10,498 nucleotides of DNA, taken from positions 1 to 10,498 of the forward strand of contig CAJTXY010000038.1 of assembly GCA_910583685.1 (NCBI GenBank), given 5' to 3'. This DNA comes from an uncultured Bacilli bacterium. GTDB taxonomy: Bacteria > Bacillota_I > Bacilli_A > RF39 > UBA660. Every line of letters begins with the position of its first letter. The first letter of the stretch is position 1. The notes beneath the pieces were generated by a model. That model searched no databases, was not told the origin of the DNA, and was given only the letters and a program-made list of their open reading frames with translations. The translations under genes were made by a program, and so were the position numbers. This document shows positions 1-4,172 of this stretch, one piece after another.

Positions 1-2
1 AA

Positions 3-76
3 TGGAGCGGATGAGGAGAATCGAACTCCCGTAGTTAGCTTGGAAGGCTAAGGTTCTACCATTAAACTACATCCGC
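3..76 (-). tRNA. tRNA-Gly, anticodon TCC
   Basis: Read on the minus strand this folds into a full cloverleaf. The 7-bp acceptor stem GCGGATG/CATCCGC uses plus-strand positions 70-76 and 7-13. The D arm contains TTTAATGGTAGAAC. The anticodon stem TTAGC/GCTAA carries the loop CTTCCAA, whose anticodon TCC reads GGA and GGN glycine codons. The T arm is GGGAG-TTCGATT-CTCCT. The discriminator base is T and the 3' CCA is encoded in the DNA (plus-strand 3-5). It supplies glycyl-tRNA for translation. All invariant features needed for a functional tRNA are visible. Whether it is followed by more tRNAs cannot be seen because the window ends 2 bases downstream. Confidence 0.97.
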
Positions 77-94
77 AATCAGTAGACATTTTTA

Positions 95-122
95 ATTATA
101 GCAAAACTACTAAATATGTCAA
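95..122 (-). promoter_or_regulatory. Promoter of the tRNA-Gly gene
   Basis: On the minus strand a consensus -35 TTGACA (plus 117-122) and a consensus -10 TATAAT (plus 95-100) are separated by 16 bases. A TGC directly before the -10 makes it an extended -10. The predicted start, about 7 bases further on, lies about 12 bases before the tRNA 5' end. This is a strong vegetative sigma-factor promoter, as expected for a stable RNA. Confidence 0.9.
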
Positions 123-179
123 TACTTTTTTATTATTTTATGCTATTTCTTTGAAAATATTACCCTTATAAAGGTAATT

Positions 180-231
180 TTGACATTTTTATATAAAATA
201 TTATATATTTGGATTTCCTTTTTGGTAAAAT
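180..231 (+). promoter_or_regulatory. Candidate promoter region for the dedA operon
   Basis: TTGACA (180-185) is spaced 18 bases from TATATT (204-209). Slightly downstream, TGGTAAAAT (223-231) is an extended -10 of the same form as that upstream of dnaE. Which one is used is not decided by the sequence. The leader to the preferred start at 379 would be unusually long compared with the other promoters in this window. Confidence 0.45.
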
Positions 232-368
232 ATGGAAATTATGATTTTGGTTTCCTCTTAAAAATTTAATATATTTTATTTTCAATTCCGTATGAAAGTT
301 TTTATCATTATATTATTATTTCTATTTGATAAAAATACTAACAAAAATTTAAAAGCATATACTTTTGT

Positions 369-374
369 AGGTGA
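369..374 (+). promoter_or_regulatory. Ribosome binding site deciding the dedA start
   Basis: AGGTGA lies 4 bases before the ATG at 379. The upstream in-frame ATG at 292 has only AT-rich sequence (TTCAATTCCGT) before it. This favours the shorter 199-residue protein. Confidence 0.6.
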
Positions 375-378
375 TAGT

Positions 379-978
379 ATGGGCTCATTTGTACTTGATT
401 TGATTTCTAGCTATGGATATCTTGGGATGTTTTTAGGAATGGTTTTAGAAGCGGTAATTATTGCGATTCCAAGTGAACTTATTTTGGCAACTGGGGGGAT
501 TTTAGCAGGAAATGGTATTTTTTCTTTTTGGGGTGCCTTTTTAACAGGACTATTTGGAAGTGTATTTTGTGCTATTGCTATTTACTTTATGGGATATTTT
601 GGTGGAAAACCTTTTATTAAAAAATATGGCAAATACTTTTTTATGAAAGAAGAAGATTTAGAAAAATCTGATAGTTGGTTTAATCGTTATGGGATGACAG
701 CAGCATTAATCGGACGTAATTTTCCGATTATTCGTACACTGATTTCTTTACCAATTGGTATTATGCGCCTTTCTTTCTGGAAATTTTTGCTTTTTACTAC
801 CATTGGTTCTATTCCCTGGACATTTGTTTTTGTATATCTCGGTTATACACTTGGCAATAATTGGGTGATAATTAATGAATATGTTGGCAAGATGAAAAAA
901 CCCATTCAAATATTATTGATTGTGTTTGTGATTGTATATTTTTATAAAAAAATTCAAGATAAAAAGGAGAGAGGCTGA
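379..978 (+). CDS. DedA family membrane protein
   Basis: This is a 199-residue polytopic membrane protein of the DedA/SNARE-associated (VTT domain) family, whose members are implicated in lipid (undecaprenyl phosphate, phosphatidylethanolamine) transport and membrane homeostasis. Family marks are visible: E24 and the PSE motif (31-33) after the first hydrophobic segment, a glycine-rich FMGYFGGKPFIKKYG stretch (70-84), and the signature GRNFPIIRTLISLPIG (112-127) with Arg113 and Arg119, matching the family pattern GRFxPxxRTxxxxxAG. The C-terminus ends in a hydrophobic helix (177-189) and a lysine-rich cytosolic tail. The reading frame extends back to an ATG at 292, but the ATG at 379 is preceded by AGGTGA (369-374) and gives the usual family length of about 200 residues, so I use it. 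The stop overlaps the next start (TGATG). The specific lipid substrate cannot be told from sequence. Confidence 0.93.
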   Translation: MGSFVLDLISSYGYLGMFLGMVLEAVIIAIPSELILATGGILAGNGIFSFWGAFLTGLFGSVFCAIAIYFMGYFGGKPFIKKYGKYFFMKEEDLEKSDSWFNRYGMTAALIGRNFPIIRTLISLPIGIMRLSFWKFLLFTTIGSIPWTFVFVYLGYTLGNNWVIINEYVGKMKKPIQILLIVFVIVYFYKKIQDKKERG

Positions 979-1148
979 TGGAGGAGAAAATTATTAATAA
1001 ACTTTCACTTAATATATTCGTTATTTCAGGTACCATTTTAGGAGGGTATGTTTTATCTAATAATCCGATTGTTTCTAATGAAATGGTGGCTCTTACTACA
1101 GCTTGTGTCGTATCTGGACTTACTTATGTGAAAACAAGTAAGAAATAG
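978..1148 (+). CDS. Small two-helix membrane protein (56 aa), coupled to dedA
   Basis: This is a 56-residue hypothetical protein starting MEEKIINKLS and ending YVKTSKK. Its ATG overlaps the dedA TGA stop by one base (TGATG). A good ribosome binding site AGGAG (965-969) sits 8 bases upstream inside dedA, so the two genes are very probably translationally coupled. Two hydrophobic stretches, about residues 11-27 (LNIFVISGTILGGYVLS) and 36-50 (MVALTTACVVSGLTYV), are separated by a short polar loop NNPIVSNE. With lysines at both ends this predicts a hairpin with both termini in the cytosol. I do not recognise the family. The operon position suggests a partner or modulator of the DedA protein, which is inference. 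A small holin-like protein is an alternative I cannot exclude on topology alone. Confidence 0.8.
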   Translation: MEEKIINKLSLNIFVISGTILGGYVLSNNPIVSNEMVALTTACVVSGLTYVKTSKK

Positions 1149-1186
1149 TATATTCTTTTGATATGATGTAAATTTTTTAAAATATA

Positions 1187-1226
1187 AGGTAAATACTTAG
1201 AAATCTCTAGTATTTTACTTTTTTTT
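1187..1226 (+). terminator. Terminator of the dedA operon
   Basis: The hairpin arms are AAGGTAAATACTTAGA (1187-1202) and TCTAGTATTTTACTT (1207-1221), pairing with single-base bulges. The core GTAAATACT/AGTATTTTAC is at 1189-1197 and 1209-1218. It runs directly into eight T (1219-1226). The stem is AT-rich but long, and the T-tract makes a Rho-independent terminator likely. It abuts the typA promoter. Confidence 0.7.
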
Positions 1227-1227
1227 G

Positions 1228-1236
1228 TGTTATAAT
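1228..1236 (+). promoter_or_regulatory. Extended -10 promoter of typA
   Basis: TGTTATAAT (TATAAT at 1231-1236) is a consensus extended -10 that ends 29 bases before the typA ATG. No good -35 exists at the right spacing (TAGTAT at 1208-1213 with a 17-base spacer), because that region is the arm of the preceding terminator. Confidence 0.8.
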
Positions 1237-1265
1237 CAAGGGCGTTATAAGAAGAGGTGTATAAT

Positions 1266-3086
1266 ATGGAAAAAAGAAATGTAGCAATTATTGCCCATGT
1301 TGACCATGGAAAAACAACTTTAGTAGATGGAATATTGAAACATTCTGGTATGTTTCGTGACAATGAAGATGTTACTAATATTTCAATGGATTCCAATACG
1401 TTAGAAAAGGAACGTGGTATTACAATACTTGCTAAAACAACAGCGCTAGATTATAAAAACGTTCGAATTAATATTCTAGATACGCCAGGACATGCTGACT
1501 TTGGTGGAGAGGTTGAACGTATTATGAATATGGTTGATGGTGTTATTTTAGTAGTAGACGCTTATGAAGGTGCTATGCCACAAACTAGATTCGTATTAAA
1601 AAAGGCTTTTGAAGCAAAAGTAAAGCCTATTGTGGTTATCAATAAAGTTGATAAACCAAGTGCTAGATGTAGTCAAGTGGTGGATGAAGTTCTAGATTTA
1701 TTTATAGAACTAGGTGCAGATGATGCTCAACTTGATTTTAAAGTTATCTATGCTTCTGCCCTTAATGGAACTTGTTCTTTGAGTGATGATCTTAGTACTC
1801 AGACAGAAGGGTTTGATGAACTTTTAGATACTGTTTTAGAAGAAATTCCTGCACCAACAGGGGATGTTAATATGCCACTACAATTTCAACCAGCTTTGCT
1901 TGATTATAATGAGTTTGTTGGAAGAATTGGAATTGGGCGTATTCACAATGGTAAGATTAAGACTGGAGAAATGGTTACTTGCTGTAGATTAGACGGAAGT
2001 ACAAAACAATTTAGAATTCAAAAACTGTTTGGTTTTTATGGTTATAAGAGAGTAGAGATTGAGGAAGCAGAAGCGGGAGATGTAATTGCTATTGCCGGAC
2101 TTGCTGATATTTCAGTAGGGGAGACTGTTTGTAATGCTACAGACGTTTTACCACTTCCAAAACTACATATTGATGAGCCAACTTTACAGATGACTTTTGG
2201 TACTAATTCTTCTCCATTTGTAGGTAGAGATGGAAAGATTGTTACAGCAAGAAAAATTGAGGAACGTTTAGTGAAAGAGACACAAAAAGATGTTAGTTTA
2301 AAAGTAGAACCACATACAAACGAATCATTTTTGGTCTCTGGTCGTGGAGAACTTCATCTTGGTATTTTAATTGAAAATATGCGTCGCGAAGGATATGAGT
2401 TAGAAGTATCTAAACCTGTTGTTATTATTAAAGAAATCGATGGGGTAAAATGTGAACCTTGGGAAGAGTTGCAAATTGATACTCCTGAAGATACCGTTGG
2501 TTCTGTTATTGAACAATTAGGCGTTCGTGGTGGAAAGATGGAAAATATGACTAATTTTGAAAATCAAGTACGTCTTCTTTATACAATTCCTTCTCGTGGA
2601 CTTATTGGATTTGCAACAGACTTTATGACTTTAACAAAAGGTTATGGTATTATGAGTCATACCTTTAAAGAGTATCGTCCTTATGAAAATGTAGATATTG
2701 GTGAACGTAAACTTGGGGTGCTTGTCTCTATGGAAAATGGTGCATCGACTGCATATTCTATTGGAAACTTAGAAGACCGTGGAATTATGTTTATTGAGCC
2801 AGGTGCAGAAGTATACGAGGGAATGATTGTTGGAGAATGTAATCGTGATAATGATTTAGCAGTTAATGTTGTGAAAGGAAAAAATCTAACAAATGTTAGA
2901 GCAAGTGGAAGTGATCATACCGTGGTTTTAAAACGTCCTCGTCCAATTTCTCTTGAATATGCGTTAGACTATATTAATTCTGATGAACTAGTAGAAGTGA
3001 CTCCAAATTTTATTCGTTTACGTAAGAAAATTTTAAATACAGAAGAACGTAAAAAATTTGACGCTAGAAATAAAAAAGCAGCATAA
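1266..3086 (+). CDS. typA: Ribosome-associated translational GTPase TypA/BipA
   Basis: This 606-residue GTPase of the EF-G/LepA/TypA group binds the ribosome at the factor site and helps large-subunit maturation and stress or cold adaptation. The N-terminal GTPase domain shows the P-loop AHVDHGKTT (10-18), ERGITI (49-54, switch I region), DTPGHADF (72-79), NKVDKP (126-131) and SAL (164-166). The family signatures GRGELHLGILIENMRREGYE and SRGLIGFATDFMTLTKGYG follow in the domain V-like and C-terminal regions, and SDHTVVLKRPRPISLEYALDYI in the TypA-specific C-terminal domain. Length matches the family (about 605-615). The frame opens at a GTG (1257), but the ATG at 1266 follows GAGGTG by 6 bases and gives the standard MEKRNVAIIAHVDHGK start. 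It is monocistronic, with its own promoter and a strong terminator. Confidence 0.97.
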   Translation: MEKRNVAIIAHVDHGKTTLVDGILKHSGMFRDNEDVTNISMDSNTLEKERGITILAKTTALDYKNVRINILDTPGHADFGGEVERIMNMVDGVILVVDAYEGAMPQTRFVLKKAFEAKVKPIVVINKVDKPSARCSQVVDEVLDLFIELGADDAQLDFKVIYASALNGTCSLSDDLSTQTEGFDELLDTVLEEIPAPTGDVNMPLQFQPALLDYNEFVGRIGIGRIHNGKIKTGEMVTCCRLDGSTKQFRIQKLFGFYGYKRVEIEEAEAGDVIAIAGLADISVGETVCNATDVLPLPKLHIDEPTLQMTFGTNSSPFVGRDGKIVTARKIEERLVKETQKDVSLKVEPHTNESFLVSGRGELHLGILIENMRREGYELEVSKPVVIIKEIDGVKCEPWEELQIDTPEDTVGSVIEQLGVRGGKMENMTNFENQVRLLYTIPSRGLIGFATDFMTLTKGYGIMSHTFKEYRPYENVDIGERKLGVLVSMENGASTAYSIGNLEDRGIMFIEPGAEVYEGMIVGECNRDNDLAVNVVKGKNLTNVRASGSDHTVVLKRPRPISLEYALDYINSDELVEVTPNFIRLRKKILNTEERKKFDARNKKAA

Positions 3087-3089
3087 CTT

Positions 3090-3120
3090 AAAAAAATAAT
3101 TCTTGGCGAATTATTTTTTT
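3090..3120 (+). terminator. Strong Rho-independent terminator of typA
   Basis: This is a perfect 13-bp stem, AAAAAAATAATTC (3090-3102) with GAATTATTTTTTT (3108-3120), and a 5-base loop TTGGC. The last seven bases are T. It begins 4 bases after the typA stop. The stem is symmetric (A-tract on one side, T-tract on the other), so it could also act on the opposite strand. Confidence 0.9.
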
Positions 3121-3130
3121 ATGGTATAAT
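3103..3130 (+). promoter_or_regulatory. Promoter of the 3161 gene, overlapping the typA terminator
   Basis: TGGTATAAT (3122-3130) is a perfect extended -10. With a 16-base spacer the -35 is TTGGCG (3103-3108), which is the loop of the typA terminator hairpin plus the first base of its right arm. The distance from the -10 to the ATG (30 bases) matches the other promoters here. Confidence 0.8.
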
Positions 3131-3160
3131 TATAGTTAAGATAATAAAGGGGAAGTGTAT

Positions 3161-3841
3161 ATGCTAGGGAAAAAGAAGCGATTAGAAGAAAAAATGGATA
3201 CACAAGTAATCAATCTTCAAGCAATGAAACAAGTAGCATCTACTGAAAAAAGAGCGAAAAAGAAAAAAAGTCTTGCATTATTACTTTTATTTTTGGGCTT
3301 ATTTATGATTATAATGGGAATACTATATCCTATTATATTAGATACTGTTAATGAAGAGACTAATAATTCTAATCATACACAGAATTCTAAAGATGATAAA
3401 TTATCTCAGGATGATGATAGTGCTACTTCGAATAACGAAAAGAAGGTTTTGCTTTCTTGTACTACAACTACCTCAACTGGTAAAGTAAATAAAATTACTC
3501 AATTGGAGTTTGAATTTAAGAATAATAGTTTAGTTAAATATACAATTACAACTAATGAAAATGCGATTACTGCAGATGGAAATACTCAGGTGGTGGCTAG
3601 CAATACCTTATTTAATTCCACTTATGGATTAATTAAAGCAGATGGTATTGAAAAAAGAGCAAATTTATCGCCTGATAATAAAAATTTAACTACTGTATTG
3701 TCTGTTGATTATGAAGTCTTTAATGCAGGAGAGTATAACTCAGCACATCCTGATGCTATGTTTTTTGATTCTTACAATGCCTCTTCTTCTAAAGAAGAAA
3801 TTGGACAAATGATGATACAGCAGGGAGCTAGCTGTAAATAA
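3161..3841 (+). CDS. Membrane-anchored extracytoplasmic protein with two-cysteine domain
   Basis: This 226-residue protein has unknown function. It shows a lysine-rich cytosolic N-terminus (1-36, with clusters GKKKR and RAKKKK), one strongly hydrophobic segment (about 37-60, SLALLLLFLGLF...), a polar Asn/Asp/Ser linker (about 62-94) typical of a cell-surface spacer, and an outer domain (95-226). That domain opens with VLLSC and closes with GASCK, so Cys100 and Cys225 bracket it and may form a disulfide. The pattern C-TTTT-beta-strands-FKNNSLVKYTIT-...-QQGxxCK resembles small surface or lipoprotein domains of the DUF1307/YehR kind seen in uncultured Bacillota; that resemblance is from memory only. 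There is no lipobox, so it is anchored by the helix. ATG 3161 is preceded by AAAGGGG (3146-3152); the GTG at 3155 lies too close to that site to be the start. Confidence 0.85.
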   Translation: MLGKKKRLEEKMDTQVINLQAMKQVASTEKRAKKKKSLALLLLFLGLFMIIMGILYPIILDTVNEETNNSNHTQNSKDDKLSQDDDSATSNNEKKVLLSCTTTTSTGKVNKITQLEFEFKNNSLVKYTITTNENAITADGNTQVVASNTLFNSTYGLIKADGIEKRANLSPDNKNLTTVLSVDYEVFNAGEYNSAHPDAMFFDSYNASSSKEEIGQMMIQQGASCK

Positions 3842-3853
3842 TATTTAAAATAA

Positions 3854-3880
3854 AAAAAGTTGCCAATTAGGCAGCTTTTT
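3854..3880. terminator. Bidirectional terminator between the 3161 gene and rpmB
   Basis: The inverted repeat AAAAAGTTGCC (3854-3864) / GGCAGCTTTTT (3870-3880) has a 5-base loop. Transcribed rightwards it pairs over 11 bp with one U-G wobble and ends in five U. Transcribed leftwards the same position is a C-A mismatch, but the hairpin is followed by a run of seven U (complement of 3852-3858). It ends both convergent transcripts. The right part overlaps the last codons of rpmB, whose stop codon lies in the loop. Confidence 0.8.
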
Positions 3881-4046
3881 CTGCTTTTCTTAATGTTCTT
3901 CTTTCTCTTGCTGTTAATCTAACTTTTGTACCATCTGCAAGACGCTCTATTTGAAGATTTAACTTTTGTTGTTTTTTTGTAGCGTTTAATGCATGAGATC
4001 TTTTATTTGCTGAATTTGGTTTTTTCTTTGATATATTAACTGCCAT
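3867..4046 (-). CDS. rpmB: 50S ribosomal protein L28 (bL28)
   Basis: This small minus-strand gene encodes a 59-residue basic protein starting MAVNISKKKPNSANKRSHAL. The block NKRSHALNATKKQQKLNLQ (14-32) is the diagnostic bL28 motif, compared with [20 protein letters not shown] in Bacillus, and the second half KVRLTARERRTLRKAEK matches the typical KKVYVSARALKSGK-type tail. Total length is as expected (about 60). The N-terminus is divergent: the usual C-x-x-TGKKxxxGN is replaced by NISKKKPNSAN, without cysteine, so it would be a zinc-free form. The start is certain from AGGAGGG (plus 4053-4059) six bases upstream. It is transcribed alone from its own strong promoter, divergent from dnaE, and ends in a terminator shared with the converging 3161 gene. 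Confidence 0.93.
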   Translation of the reverse strand: MAVNISKKKPNSANKRSHALNATKKQQKLNLQIERLADGTKVRLTARERRTLRKAEKAA

Positions 4047-4083
4047 AACTTTCCCTCCTAACCCAATTTCTCTTCGTTTTATA

Positions 4084-4112
4084 ACTTTACCATAAAATTA
4101 CTTTTAAGTCAA
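4084..4112 (-). promoter_or_regulatory. Promoter of rpmB
   Basis: On the minus strand TTGACT (plus 4107-4112) is separated by exactly 17 bases from TAAAGT (plus 4084-4089), which is preceded by TGG to form an extended -10. The -10 lies 37 bases from the rpmB start codon. Confidence 0.85.
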
Positions 4113-4140
4113 ATAAAACCTATATATTTTATGCTTTATG

Positions 4141-4149
4141 TGGTAAAAT
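4141..4149 (+). promoter_or_regulatory. Extended -10 promoter of the dnaE operon
   Basis: TGGTAAAAT (-10 TAAAAT at 4144-4149) ends 23 bases before the dnaE ATG. The -35 position at 17-base spacing is TATATA (4121-4126), a poor match, so this promoter depends on the TG extension. It is divergent from the rpmB promoter, with about 30 bases between the two core elements. Confidence 0.7.
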
Positions 4150-4172
4150 AAGACATAGAAGGAGGTAGGGTT

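Larger units (their letters stand above)
123..378. other. Non-coding AT-rich gap with candidate dedA promoters
   Basis: This gap between the tRNA promoter and the preferred dedA start holds no convincing gene. Visible elements are an imperfect inverted repeat at 154-181 (AAAAT..TACC.TTATAA.GGTA.ATTTT), a perfect -35 TTGACA at 180-185 with TATATT at 204-209 (18-base spacer), an extended -10 TGGTAAAAT at 223-231, and a weaker TGATAAAAA at 327-335. Any of the last three could drive dedA; using the first two implies a leader of about 140-160 bases. An ATG at 292 is in frame with dedA but has no ribosome binding site. Confidence 0.5.

Noticed and set aside
292..378. N-terminal extension of DedA starting at ATG 292
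   Set aside because: No ribosome binding site precedes 292, the extension is not family-like, and the 379 start gives the normal family length.
976..978. Genetic code 4 (TGA as tryptophan), as in Mollicutes
   Set aside because: dedA ends at TGA with a coupled start behind it, readthrough gives no conserved sequence, and conserved tryptophans elsewhere are TGG.
1257..1265. GTG start for typA
   Set aside because: The GTG is part of the GAGGTG ribosome binding site used by the ATG at 1266.
1124..1396. Minus-strand open frame of 90 codons over the start of typA
   Set aside because: It is antisense to a certain gene, has no ribosome binding site or recognisable domain, and covers the dedA terminator and typA promoter.
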